NCBI RefSeq assembly: GCF_022760965.1
Contig: NZ_JAKVIJ010000008.1
Location: 120,884-184,883, forward strand
Source of the DNA: Simplicispira sedimenti
Lineage (GTDB): Bacteria; Pseudomonadota; Gammaproteobacteria; Burkholderiales; Burkholderiaceae_C
DNA: 64,000 nt
Reading direction: 5' to 3'
Below are positions 53,551 to 61,998 of this stretch, piece after piece (the stretch's first letter is position 1; every line of letters begins with the position of its first letter). Below the pieces are notes generated by a model that saw only the letters and a program-made list of their open reading frames with translations, did not search any database and had not been told where the DNA came from. The position numbers and the translations under genes are program-made.

Positions 53551-55440
53551 ATGGCTGACGGCATTGACTGGCTCGACGACGGCACCCCCTACAGCAAACG
53601 CTTTGGCGACCGCTACCACGGCGAGCAAGGCGCACTGGCACAGGCGCAGGCCGTGTTTCTACAGGGCTGCGGCCTGCCCCAGGCCTGGGCTGGCGCACGG
53701 CAGTGGCGCATCCTGGAGACCGGGTTTGGCATGGGGCTCAACTTCCTGGCCACCTGGGCTGCTTGGCGGGCAGATGCGCAGCGCCCCCAGATGCTGCATT
53801 TCATGTCGGTGGAAGCGTGGCCGGCATCCGCCTGCGACCTGATGCGCGCCGCAGAGCGCCACCCGGAGTTGCTGCCACTGGCCCACGAACTGTTCGCCCA
53901 GTACTGGGGTCTGCTGCCCGGCGTGCACCGGCTGGTGTTCGAGGGTGGACGCGTACTGCTGACCCTGGCCATTGGCGACGCCCACATGCAGTTGCGCGAA
54001 CAGGCTTGGCAAGCCGATTCGGTCTATCTGGACGGGTTCGCCCCGCAGTGCAACCCTGACATCTGGAGCCTGCCCACCCTGCAGGCCATGGCGCGCTGCT
54101 GCCACCCAGGCACCCGTTTGGCCAGTTGGACTGTGGCAGGTAGCGTGCGCGAGGCCTTGGCGCAGTGCGGCTTCCGTGTGGAAAAGGTGCCTGGCCTGCC
54201 CCCCAAGCGCGCAAATCTGAACGCATGGTACGAACCCGCCTGGTCCGCACCCAGCCCCGCGCCTTGGCCTGCAGAGCGCACATGCATCGTCATTGGCGCC
54301 GGGCTGGCGGGTGCCACCAGCGCTGCCAGCCTGGCGCGGCGCGGCTGGCGGGTGGACGTGATCGACGCTGGTGAGACACCGGCCACCGGCGCCTCGGGCC
54401 TGCCGGTGGGGCTGTTCGGGCCGCACCTCTCCAGCGACGACAACGTGTTCACCCGCGTTTCGCGCGCCGGGGTGCGCGCCATGCTGCAGCAATCGCAGGC
54501 CCTGCTGGAGAGCGGCGTGGACTGGAGCCCCAGCGGCGTGCTGGAGCGCCGGCCCCCCGGCAAACCGGGCCTGCCCCCGGGTTGGGAGGACGGCCCAGGC
54601 CCAGACTGGTACCACGCCGCGCCCACCGCCACGCTGCAAACCGCAGGCTTGCCCGAGGACAGTACCGCCTGCTGGCATGTGCAAGCAGGCTGGGTGCGTC
54701 CGCAACGCCTGGTCGAGCGCCTGCTGGCACAGCCCGGCATCCATGTGCGGCTGGGCCACCGGGTGGCCGGGTTGCAGCGCAGCGCCTGCGGCGACTGGCA
54801 GGTGATGGACGCGCAAGGAACCCTCTTGGCCCAGGCCCCACTGGTGGTGCTGGCCGCAGGCCCGGCCACCAATGCGCTGCTGAGTCTGGCGCAGGCCCCG
54901 CACCTGCCCCTGCAGCCCGTGCGCGGGCAATTGAGCTGGGGGCCGCAAACGGCGGCCATGGCCGGTTTGCCCCCTTTTCCCATCAACGGCAACGGCGCAC
55001 TGGTCGCGCATGTGCCGCACGGCGCAGGGACCGCATGGCACCTGGGCTCGACCTTTGACCGCGACCAGGAGCGCCTGCCTTTGAGCCCCGAAGAACAGGC
55101 CACGGCCCATGCCACCAACCTGCACCGCCTGCAAAGCCTGGTGCCCAGCGCCGAGCCGCTGCTGCACCCGGCCTTTGAAACCACAGAACTCGATGCCCTG
55201 CACGCCTGGGCCGGCGTGCGCTGCACCTCACCCGACCGGCTGCCCTGCGTGGGGCCAGTGTCGGCCGACCGGCCCGGCCTGTGGGTGAGCACGGCCATGG
55301 GCGCACGCGGGCTCACGCGGGCTGTGCTGTGCGGTGAGCTGCTGGCTGCCTGGCTGCACCAGGAACCCTTGCCACTGGACGCCAAGCTGGCCCGCGCCCT
55401 GCGCGCCGAACGCTTGGTGGCCGCCAGCGCATCCAAATAG
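53551..55440 (+). CDS. mnmC: Bifunctional tRNA wobble-uridine methyltransferase/oxidoreductase MnmC
   Basis: The 629-residue fusion completes the mnm5s2U34 modification of tRNA. The N-terminal methyltransferase (DUF752-type) shows WLDDGTPYSKRFGDRYHG, ILETGFGMGLNFLATW and YLDGFAPQCNPDIW. The C-terminal FAD oxidoreductase shows CIVIGAGLAGATSAASLARRG and GVRCTSPDRLPCVGPV. The ATG at 53551 was chosen over a TTG five codons upstream. Domain order is the usual one. Confidence 0.96.
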   Translation: MADGIDWLDDGTPYSKRFGDRYHGEQGALAQAQAVFLQGCGLPQAWAGARQWRILETGFGMGLNFLATWAAWRADAQRPQMLHFMSVEAWPASACDLMRAAERHPELLPLAHELFAQYWGLLPGVHRLVFEGGRVLLTLAIGDAHMQLREQAWQADSVYLDGFAPQCNPDIWSLPTLQAMARCCHPGTRLASWTVAGSVREALAQCGFRVEKVPGLPPKRANLNAWYEPAWSAPSPAPWPAERTCIVIGAGLAGATSAASLARRGWRVDVIDAGETPATGASGLPVGLFGPHLSSDDNVFTRVSRAGVRAMLQQSQALLESGVDWSPSGVLERRPPGKPGLPPGWEDGPGPDWYHAAPTATLQTAGLPEDSTACWHVQAGWVRPQRLVERLLAQPGIHVRLGHRVAGLQRSACGDWQVMDAQGTLLAQAPLVVLAAGPATNALLSLAQAPHLPLQPVRGQLSWGPQTAAMAGLPPFPINGNGALVAHVPHGAGTAWHLGSTFDRDQERLPLSPEEQATAHATNLHRLQSLVPSAEPLLHPAFETTELDALHAWAGVRCTSPDRLPCVGPVSADRPGLWVSTAMGARGLTRAVLCGELLAAWLHQEPLPLDAKLARALRAERLVAASASK

Positions 55441-55509
55441 CATTTTGGATATATAAGAAGCACAAAAAATTAGTTTGCATATATATAAAGGCCGCCTACA
55501 GTCGCGGCC
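55441..55509 (+). promoter_or_regulatory. AT-rich promoter region of the sulfur-assimilation run
   Basis: TGGATATATAAGAAGCAC, AAAAAATTAGTTTGC and ATATATATAAAGG are crowded into 50 bases, the most AT-rich part of this 10 kb. It shares ATATAT, CACAAAA and GCATATA blocks with the sbp promoter region, which suggests a common CysB-like regulator. Confidence 0.45.
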
Positions 55510-56313
55510 ATGCCAGATATTGCATTCATCGTTGCCGGCTTTGCCGTGGGGCTGATCGTGGGACTGACCGGTGTGGGCGGCGGCTCGTTGATGACGCCCG
55601 TGCTGATCTTCTTCTTTGGCGTGAAGCCGCACCTGGCGATCGGCACCGACCTGCTGTTTGCCGCCTTCACCAAGCTGGGCGGCACAGTAAGCATGGCGCG
55701 CCAGCGCCTGGTGCCCTGGCGTGTGGTGGGCCTGCTGAGTGCGGGCAGCATTCCGGCAGCGCTGGCTGCGCTGTGGCTGCTGCACTACCTGGGCCCTGCC
55801 AGCGACCGCGTGCAACACCTCATGACCACCACCCTGGGCGTGGCACTGCTGCTGACAGCCGCCGCCACGCTGTACAAGGTGCTGGCCTTTTCGGCCCAGC
55901 GCCAGGCCGCCGAGCTGGCAGCCCGCCGGGCCAACGCCGCCAATGCCGCCGAGCCGCGCCACTGGAGCCTGCCGGTGCTGCTGGGGGCGGTCATCGGCGT
56001 CATGGTCACGTTCACCTCGGTGGGGGCGGGCGCGATTGGCGTGACCGTGCTGCTGCTGGTGTTCCCGCACCTGCCGCTGCCACGCATCGTTGCCGCCGAC
56101 ATTGCCTACGCTGTGCCGCTGACGCTGGTCGCTGGCATGGGCCATGCGTCGCTGGGTTCCGTGGACTGGCCGTTGCTGGCGCAGTTGCTGGCAGGTTCGC
56201 TGCCTGGCATCTGGCTGGGTTCGCGCCTGGTGTCACGCACGCCGGAGCGGCTCATCCGCTCGGCCCTTTCCGTGCTGCTCGCCTGGGCGGGCGCCAAACT
56301 GGTTTTTATCTAA
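55510..56313 (+). CDS. TauE/SafE (TSUP) family sulfite/organosulfur exporter-like protein
   Basis: The 267-residue membrane protein has about eight helices in two halves. GLTGVGGGSLMTPVLIFFFGV and GTDLLFAAFTKLGG are the family signature of the first half; FTSVGAGAIGVTVLLLVF and AADIAYAVPLTLVAGMGH mirror it in the second. It precedes cysI and the rest of the sulfate assimilation genes, so sulfite, sulfate or sulfide transport is likely, but direction and substrate are not shown. An MITE-like element starts at its stop codon. Confidence 0.9.
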   Translation: MPDIAFIVAGFAVGLIVGLTGVGGGSLMTPVLIFFFGVKPHLAIGTDLLFAAFTKLGGTVSMARQRLVPWRVVGLLSAGSIPAALAALWLLHYLGPASDRVQHLMTTTLGVALLLTAAATLYKVLAFSAQRQAAELAARRANAANAAEPRHWSLPVLLGAVIGVMVTFTSVGAGAIGVTVLLLVFPHLPLPRIVAADIAYAVPLTLVAGMGHASLGSVDWPLLAQLLAGSLPGIWLGSRLVSRTPERLIRSALSVLLAWAGAKLVFI

Positions 56314-56473
56314 GAAGCTGTGAACGAACCCACCATGCCCGCTCATTCCGCCAAAACACACCCGCTCGTCGTTGCAAATGCTCGCCACAGCCCGCACTAT
56401 GGCTGCGCTTTGCGCCTAGATCGGCCGCGTTTTCGCGGCCTGCTCGGACACGCCGGATTCATTCACACCTTCT
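56313..56473. mobile_element. MITE-like element with terminal inverted repeats
   Basis: AGAAGCTGTGAACGAA (56313-56328) and TTCATTCACACCTTCT (56458-56473) are inverted copies matching at 14 of 16 bases. Between them are CTCGTCGTTGCAAATGCTC, ACTATGGCTGCGCTTTGCGC and a perfect hairpin, GGCCGCG-TTTT-CGCGGCC (56423-56440). There is no coding capacity. Only one copy is in this window. It sits exactly between the TSUP stop and the cysI start. Confidence 0.65.
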
Positions 56474-56483
56474 GAGTATTCCC

Positions 56484-58274
56484 ATGTACCAATACACCGA
56501 ATTCGACAAGCAGTTCATCAGCCTGCGTGCCCAACAGTTCCGCGACCAGCTCGAGCGCTGGCAACGCGGCGAGCTGAGCGATGAGCAATTGCTACCGCTG
56601 CGCCTGCAAAATGGCTGGTACATCCAGCGCTATGCGCCCATGGCGCGCATTGCCGTGCCCTATGGCGAAATCAGCAGCACGCAGTTGCGCATGCTGGCGC
56701 ACATTGCGCGCGACTACGACCGCCCCACGCCCGAGCTGCTGGCTCACGCGCAGGCCACGCAAGACCAGTTGCAGGCGGCCCAGCCCGGCCTGACGCTGGC
56801 TGCCGCGCCCCTGACCTACGGCTACGGGCACTTCACCACGCGCACCAACGTGCAGTTCAACTGGATTCCCATCACCAAGGCGGCCGATGTGATGGACCTA
56901 CTGGCCAGCGTGCACATGCACGGTATCCAGACCAGCGGCAACACCATCCGCAACATCACCTGCGAAGCCTATGAGGGCATTGCCGAGGACGAGATCCTGG
57001 ACACCCGGCCCTTTGCCGAAATCATGCGCCAGTGGAGCACGCTGCACCCAGAGTTCGCCTTCCTGCCGCGCAAGTTCAAGATCGCCTTCAACGGCGCCGA
57101 GGAAGACCGCGCCGCCACCGGCTGGTACGACATCGGCCTGCAGGCGCGCCGCGCCGAGGACGGCAGCGCGGGCTTCACCGTCAAGGTGGGCGGCGGCATG
57201 GGCCGCACGCCCGTCATTGGCAGCGTGGTGCGCGAATTCCTGCCCTGGGACCAGATCCTCAACTACGTGGAGGCCGTGATCCGCGTGTACAACGGCTACG
57301 GCCGCCGTGACAACAAGTGGAAGGCACGCATCAAGATCCTGGTCAAGGCCGAGGGTCAATCCTTCATCGACGCAGTGGAAAAAGAGTACCGCGCCATTGT
57401 GGAACAGGACGGCGCACCGCACACCATCACCGCGGCGGAACTGGCCCGCGTGCAGGCCAGCTTTGTGGTGCCGCCGCTGCAGCCCGCCGGCCGCACGCAC
57501 AGCGTGAACACCTCCGGCCAGCTCTACCAGCGCTGGCTGCAGCAAAACGTGCGCGGCCACAAGCTGGCAGGCATGAAGGCAGTCACACTGTCCTTCAAGC
57601 GCGTGGGCTTTGCCCCAGGCGACGCCAGCGCCGACACGCTGGACGCCCTGGCCCAGCTGGCCGAGCAGTTCAGCGCTGGCGAGGCGCGCATCACCCACGA
57701 CCAGAACCTGATGCTGCCCTGGGTGTTTGAAAGTGACCTGCCCGCACTGTACGAAGCCGCACGCACGCTGGGTCTGGCCCAGCCCAACATCGGCCTGCTG
57801 ACCGACATGATTGCCTGCCCCGGCGGCGACTTCTGCTCGCTGGCCAACGCCCGCTCGCTGCCCATTGCGGCAGCCATCACCGAGCGCTACCAGGACCTGG
57901 ACGAACTGTTCGACCTGGGCCCCATCGACCTGCACATGAGCGGCTGCATCAACAGCTGCGGCCACCACCACAGCGGCCACATTGGCATCCTGGGCGTGGA
58001 CAAGGACGGCATGGAGTGGTACCAGATCACCCTGGGCGGCTCGGACGGCTCGCAACTGTCGGGCCCGGCCATTGGCGGCAAGGTGGTGGGCCCCGCGTTC
58101 TCGGCGGCCGAAGTGCCCGACGTGATCGAGGCCTTGCTGGGCACCTACCGCAGCCTGCGCAAGGGCGGCGAGTTCTTCATCGACACGCTGCGCCGCGTGG
58201 GGCAAGACCCCTTCAAGGCCGCCGCCAACGGCGCACGCCACCCCAAGGCCACTGAGGAAGCCCTGGCCGAATGA
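56484..58274 (+). CDS. cysI: Sulfite reductase hemoprotein (CysI-type)
   Basis: The 596-residue siroheme/4Fe-4S enzyme reduces sulfite to sulfide. Cluster ligands are in ACPGGDFCSLANAR (CxxxxxC) and MSGCINSCGHHH (CxxxC), which also carries the siroheme. YGHFTTRTNVQFNWIP and KFKIAFNGAEEDRAATG are substrate-channel segments. No cysJ flavoprotein is nearby, so electrons may come from ferredoxin. A nitrite reductase role is possible but less likely beside cysH, cysD and cysN. The gene follows the TSUP gene and the MITE-like element, and is coupled to DUF934 by ATGA. Confidence 0.94.
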   Translation: MYQYTEFDKQFISLRAQQFRDQLERWQRGELSDEQLLPLRLQNGWYIQRYAPMARIAVPYGEISSTQLRMLAHIARDYDRPTPELLAHAQATQDQLQAAQPGLTLAAAPLTYGYGHFTTRTNVQFNWIPITKAADVMDLLASVHMHGIQTSGNTIRNITCEAYEGIAEDEILDTRPFAEIMRQWSTLHPEFAFLPRKFKIAFNGAEEDRAATGWYDIGLQARRAEDGSAGFTVKVGGGMGRTPVIGSVVREFLPWDQILNYVEAVIRVYNGYGRRDNKWKARIKILVKAEGQSFIDAVEKEYRAIVEQDGAPHTITAAELARVQASFVVPPLQPAGRTHSVNTSGQLYQRWLQQNVRGHKLAGMKAVTLSFKRVGFAPGDASADTLDALAQLAEQFSAGEARITHDQNLMLPWVFESDLPALYEAARTLGLAQPNIGLLTDMIACPGGDFCSLANARSLPIAAAITERYQDLDELFDLGPIDLHMSGCINSCGHHHSGHIGILGVDKDGMEWYQITLGGSDGSQLSGPAIGGKVVGPAFSAAEVPDVIEALLGTYRSLRKGGEFFIDTLRRVGQDPFKAAANGARHPKATEEALAE

Positions 58275-58702
58275 GCACCGCCCCTGTATTCCACGATGGA
58301 TTCACTATGAAAATAATAGCTGCTGACGCAATAGATACGGGCGCTGAGAGCCAAAAAGTGCTGCAAATCGCCAACGATGCCGACCTGGCCGAACTGGTGG
58401 GCAGCGGCGCCCTCGAAGGGGTGGACCGCATCGAGCTGGTCTTCCCCAAGTTCACCGACGGCCGCGCCTTCAGCCAGGCCGTGCTGCTGCGCCGCCGCTA
58501 CCGCTTTGCGGGCGACCTGCGTGCCACGGGCGACGTGCTGATCGACCAGCTCCTGCAAATGCAGCGCAGCGGCTTCAGCAGCGCCGTGCTGGCCCCCGGC
58601 ATCCAGGCCGACGCGGCCGAGCGCCAACTGGCACGCTACCAAGGCTTCTACCAGGGCGACATGCTGGAGCCGCGCCCCTTGTTTGCCCGGGAGGCCGCAT
58701 GA
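58271..58702 (+). CDS. DUF934 domain protein (sulfite-reductase-associated)
   Basis: The 143-residue product has the DUF934 segments ELVFPKFTDGRAFSQAVLLR, YRFAGDLRATGDVLIDQLLQ and RYQGFYQGDM. These proteins regularly accompany cysI and cysH in proteobacteria, but their function is not settled. The first start overlaps the cysI stop. An in-frame ATG at 58307 lies in repeat A copy 9, which encodes residues 13-29 (MKIIAADAIDTGAESQK); these are unlikely to be part of the ancestral protein. Confidence 0.9.
   Translation: MSTAPVFHDGFTMKIIAADAIDTGAESQKVLQIANDADLAELVGSGALEGVDRIELVFPKFTDGRAFSQAVLLRRRYRFAGDLRATGDVLIDQLLQMQRSGFSSAVLAPGIQADAAERQLARYQGFYQGDMLEPRPLFAREAA
58307..58358 (+). repeat. Repeat A copy 9 (N-terminus of DUF934 gene)
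   Basis: ATGAAAATAATAGCTGCTG, ACGCAATAGATACGGG, CGCTGAGAGCC and an A run. In frame on the sense strand, and in the same reading frame as copies 2, 6 and 10. Confidence 0.75.
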
Positions 58703-58763
58703 GCGCGCGCCGGGCCGTTCCCAAGCAAGCTCGCCCCGCAGTGCGCAGCACGGAGGTAACCCA

Positions 58764-59396
58764 ATGAGCACAGTGACCGCCGCCGAACTTGCCCGCGTCA
58801 ACGCTGAACTGGGCCGCGACGCCGCAGGCCTCACAGCCTGGGCGCTGGGCCTGGGCCAGCGCGCCATCGTCACCACCAACTTCCGCCCGTTCGAGGCCGT
58901 CATCCTGCACCTGGTCAGCCGCGTGCAACCCGATGTGCCCGTGGTGTGGATGGACAACGGCTACAACACCGAAGCCACCTACCGCTTTGCCGACGAAGTG
59001 ACCCGGCTGCTGAACCTGAACCTGCGCATCTACCTGCCGCGCCGCTCGCGCGCGCACCGCGAGGCAGTGGAAGGCGCCACGCCCGCGCTCGACGACCCGC
59101 GCCACGCCGCCTTCACCGAAGAGGTGAAGCTCGAACCCTTTGCCCGCGCCCTGCGCGAGAACGCGCCCCAGGTCTGGTTCACCGCGCTGCGCGCCACCGA
59201 CACGGCCGTGCGCGCGCAGATGGAGCCCGTCAGCATCAACCCCGACGGCCTCATCAAGGTGGCGCCGCTGCTGCACTGGACGTCCAAGGACCTGCACGAA
59301 TACTGCAAGGCACACGGCCTGCCCAATAATTTTGATTACGTGGACCCGACCAAGGGCGAAGACAACCGCGAATGTGGTCTTCATCTCGCCCACTGA
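58764..59396 (+). CDS. cysH: Phosphoadenosine/adenosine phosphosulfate reductase, clusterless type
   Basis: The 210-residue PP-loop enzyme has IVTTNFRPFEAVILHLVSR, VPVVWMDNGYNTEATYRFAD and LHWTSKDLHEYCKAHGLP, with the catalytic Cys near the C-terminus in ECGLH. The paired Cys motifs (CC and CxxC) that hold the 4Fe-4S cluster of APS reductases are absent. By that rule it should use PAPS, yet no cysC or APS-kinase fusion is seen here. The ATG at 58764 follows GGAGGTAACCC. It is shorter than Escherichia CysH (244). Confidence 0.9.
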   Translation: MSTVTAAELARVNAELGRDAAGLTAWALGLGQRAIVTTNFRPFEAVILHLVSRVQPDVPVVWMDNGYNTEATYRFADEVTRLLNLNLRIYLPRRSRAHREAVEGATPALDDPRHAAFTEEVKLEPFARALRENAPQVWFTALRATDTAVRAQMEPVSINPDGLIKVAPLLHWTSKDLHEYCKAHGLPNNFDYVDPTKGEDNRECGLHLAH

Positions 59397-59414
59397 CCCC
59401 GACCGAACACGACC

Positions 59415-60347
59415 ATGAACGCCCGCATCGACACCTCCACGCTGAGCCACCTCAGCAACCGCCACCTCGACGCGCTGGAAGAAGAAACCATCTTCATCCT
59501 GCGCGAAGTGGCCGCCGCCTTCGAGCGCCCCACCCTGCTGTTCTCGGGCGGCAAGGATTCGCTGGTCATGCTCAAGTGTGCCGAGAAGGCCTTCGGCGTG
59601 GGCCGCATCCCCTACCCGCTGCTCATGATCGACACGGGCCACAACTTCCATGAGGTGACGGACTTCCGCGACTTCCGTGCCAAGGAGCTGGGCGCCGAGC
59701 TCATCGTGCGCAGCGTCGAGGACTCCATGGCGCGCGGCACCGTGCGCCTGGCGCACCCCGGTGAGAGCCGCAACGTGCACCAGTCGGTCACGCTGCTGGA
59801 AGCCATCGAGGAATTCCGCTTCGACGCCCTCATCGGCGGCGCCCGCCGCGACGAGGAAAAGGCCCGCGCCAAGGAGCGCATCTTCAGCCACCGCGACAGC
59901 TTCGGCCAATGGCAGCCCAAGGCCCAGCGCCCCGAGCTGTGGACGCTGTTCAACACCCGCCTGCAGCCCGGCGAGCACTTCCGCGTGTTCCCCATCAGCA
60001 ACTGGACCGAGCTGGACGTGTGGCAGTACATCGACCGCGAGAACATCGCCCTGCCCTCGCTGTACTACGCGCACCCGCGACAGGTGGTCGAGCGCCGCGG
60101 GCTGCTGGTGCCCGTCACGCCGCTCACGCCCGCCAAGGACGGCGAAACCATCGAGACACGCACCGTGCGTTTCCGCACCGTGGGCGACATCACCTGCACC
60201 TGCCCGGTGGAAAGCCCGGCCGCCACGGCAGGCGAGATCGTGATCGAAACCCTGGCTGCCGAGGTCAGTGAGCGCGGCGCCACGCGCATGGACGACAAGA
60301 CTTCCGATGCTTCCATGGAGAAGCGCAAGAAAGACGGGTATTTTTGA
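59415..60347 (+). CDS. cysD: Sulfate adenylyltransferase subunit 2
   Basis: The 310-residue PP-loop ATP sulfurylase subunit makes APS from sulfate and ATP. It shows LLFSGGKDSLVMLKCAEKA, YPLLMIDTGHNFHEVTDFRD, IGGARRDEEKARAKERIFS and TELDVWQYIDREN. It ends DDKTSDASMEKRKKDGYF, typical of CysD. Its GTPase partner, cysN, follows after 172 bases filled mostly by repeat B, an unusual separation. Confidence 0.97.
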   Translation: MNARIDTSTLSHLSNRHLDALEEETIFILREVAAAFERPTLLFSGGKDSLVMLKCAEKAFGVGRIPYPLLMIDTGHNFHEVTDFRDFRAKELGAELIVRSVEDSMARGTVRLAHPGESRNVHQSVTLLEAIEEFRFDALIGGARRDEEKARAKERIFSHRDSFGQWQPKAQRPELWTLFNTRLQPGEHFRVFPISNWTELDVWQYIDRENIALPSLYYAHPRQVVERRGLLVPVTPLTPAKDGETIETRTVRFRTVGDITCTCPVESPAATAGEIVIETLAAEVSERGATRMDDKTSDASMEKRKKDGYF

Positions 60348-60350
60348 TGC

Positions 60351-60454
60351 AACCCCCTGAGTCGCTTCGCGCCTTCCCCCTTCTCTCGTGCTGCGCACGG
60401 GAAGGGGGACACCACCAGCGCGGCGGGGCGGCCCTTGCGCGGTGGTCACTGGCC
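60351..60454 (+). repeat. Repeat B copy 3 (between cysD and cysN)
   Basis: AACCCCCTGAGTCGCTTCGC, hairpin 1 with CGTGC-TGC-GCACG, hairpin 2 with ACCACC...GGTGGT, then CACTGGCC. The tail (about 60455-60515: CGGCAATCTGGATCACTGAG) runs to the cysN start. It begins 4 bases after the cysD stop. Confidence 0.88.
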
Positions 60455-60519
60455 TGGACAGCGCCTCATCAAACATTGCAGATTGCAACACGGCAATCTG
60501 GATCACTGAGATCAATCCA

Positions 60520-61887
60520 ATGACGAACACTATCAATTCAATAGCTGCCAGCGCAGCAAATACGGGCGCTGCAGCCCAAAATGACCATATTTCTGCGCTC
60601 AAGTTCATCACCTGCGGCAGCGTGGACGACGGCAAGAGCACGCTGATCGGCCGCCTGCTGGTGGACAGCCGCGCCGTGCTGCAGGACCACCTGGCCGGCG
60701 TGCAGCGTGGTGGCGAGGTGGACCTGGCCCTGCTGACCGACGGCCTCAGTGCGGAACGCGAACAGGGCATCACCATCGACGTGGCCTACCGCTACTTTGC
60801 CACCGAAGAGCGCAAGTTCATCATCGGCGACGCGCCGGGCCACGAGCAGTACACACGCAACATGGTCACCGCCGCATCGCAGGCCGACGCCGCCGTGGTG
60901 CTGGTGGATGCCACCAAGCTCGACTGGAAAAACCCGCAACTCGCGCTGCTGCCGCAAACGCGCCGCCACAGCCTGCTGGTGCACCTGCTGCGCGTGCATT
61001 CGCTGGTGTTTGCCGTGAACAAGCTCGACGCCGTGGAAGACCCGCAGCTCGCCTTCCAGCACATCGGCGCCGCGCTGGCGCAGTTCGCCCAGGACGCCGG
61101 CATCCAGGTGGCCGCCACCGTGCCCGTCTCGGCCCTCAAGGGCTGGAACGTGGTGGATCGCCACAGCGGCTGGTGCGGCTACGAAGGCCCGAGCCTGCTG
61201 CAGATCCTCGAGCTGCTGCCCAACACCCCGGCCGATACCGGCCTGCCGCTGGCCTTCCCGGTGCAGTGGGTGGAGAAGTTCTCGTCTTCGTCCGACACCA
61301 GCCAGGGTCGCCGCGTGTTCTGGGGCCGTGTGGCCGCAGGCAGCGTGCAGCCGGGTAGCGCGGTGCAGGTCTTCCCCAGCGGGCAACTGGCCACCGTGGC
61401 CCAGGTGCTGGACCACGCACGCCGCCCCACCACCGTGGGTGCGGGCGAGAGCGCGGGCATCATCCTCGACCGTGAGGTGGACGTCTCGCGCGGCGACTGG
61501 ATCGTGGCCGCGCCCACGCAGACCGCCGTGGCCGAAGACGACTTTGACGCACCTGCCGCCGTACCCGCATGGCCCGGCCAGCGCGAGATCAAGGCCACCG
61601 TGGCCTGGATGGACAACGAACCGCTGCTGGCGGGCCGCGTCTATTGGGCGCTGCACGGCCACCGCTGGGTCAAGGCCAAGGTGCGCCGCGTGGTGCACCG
61701 GCTGGACATCAACACCCTGGCCGAGGAAGACGCCGAGCGGCTGGACCCCAACGCCATCGGCCATGTGGAGCTGCTGCTGCAGGAACCCCTGCCCGCTGCA
61801 CCGTTCAGCCAGACGCGTGTGCTGGGCTCGCTGATTCTGGTGGATACGGCCAGCAACGCCACCGCAGGCGCCGTGCTGGTGAACTGA
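60520..61887 (+). CDS. cysN: Sulfate adenylyltransferase subunit 1 (GTPase)
   Basis: The 455-residue GTPase couples GTP hydrolysis to APS formation. It has G1 GSVDDGKST, G3 DAPGHEQY and G4 NKLD. EREQGITIDVAYRYFATEER is the switch region. There is no C-terminal CysC fusion. The first ~22 residues (MTNTINSIAASAANTGAA) are encoded by repeat A copy 10, directly behind the tail of repeat B, so the whole start region is repeat-derived. No strong Shine-Dalgarno is seen before the ATG. Confidence 0.95.
   Translation: MTNTINSIAASAANTGAAAQNDHISALKFITCGSVDDGKSTLIGRLLVDSRAVLQDHLAGVQRGGEVDLALLTDGLSAEREQGITIDVAYRYFATEERKFIIGDAPGHEQYTRNMVTAASQADAAVVLVDATKLDWKNPQLALLPQTRRHSLLVHLLRVHSLVFAVNKLDAVEDPQLAFQHIGAALAQFAQDAGIQVAATVPVSALKGWNVVDRHSGWCGYEGPSLLQILELLPNTPADTGLPLAFPVQWVEKFSSSSDTSQGRRVFWGRVAAGSVQPGSAVQVFPSGQLATVAQVLDHARRPTTVGAGESAGIILDREVDVSRGDWIVAAPTQTAVAEDDFDAPAAVPAWPGQREIKATVAWMDNEPLLAGRVYWALHGHRWVKAKVRRVVHRLDINTLAEEDAERLDPNAIGHVELLLQEPLPAAPFSQTRVLGSLILVDTASNATAGAVLVN
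60529..60581 (+). repeat. Repeat A copy 10 (N-terminus of cysN)
   Basis: ACTATCAATTCAATAGCTG, CCAGCGCAGCAAATACGGG, CGCTGCAGCCC and an AAAA end. In frame on the sense strand. It supplies a low-complexity Ala/Ser/Asn N-terminus. Confidence 0.78.
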
Positions 61888-61922
61888 GCCAAAGCAACAA
61901 GCGCTCAGTTTTCCCCTGCACC

Positions 61923-61952
61923 GGCAGGGCCGCCCCCGGGGGGCGGCCTGCC
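61923..61952. terminator. Long GC hairpin after cysN
   Basis: GGCAGGGCCGCCCCC and GGGGGGCGGCCTGCC pair with one bulge. It lies 35 bases after the cysN stop and before fdxA. There is no T run, so termination strength is uncertain. Confidence 0.6.
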
Positions 61953-61998
61953 ACCGACTTAAAATCCAGGGTTATCCCGATTACAAATTCACACTGCC

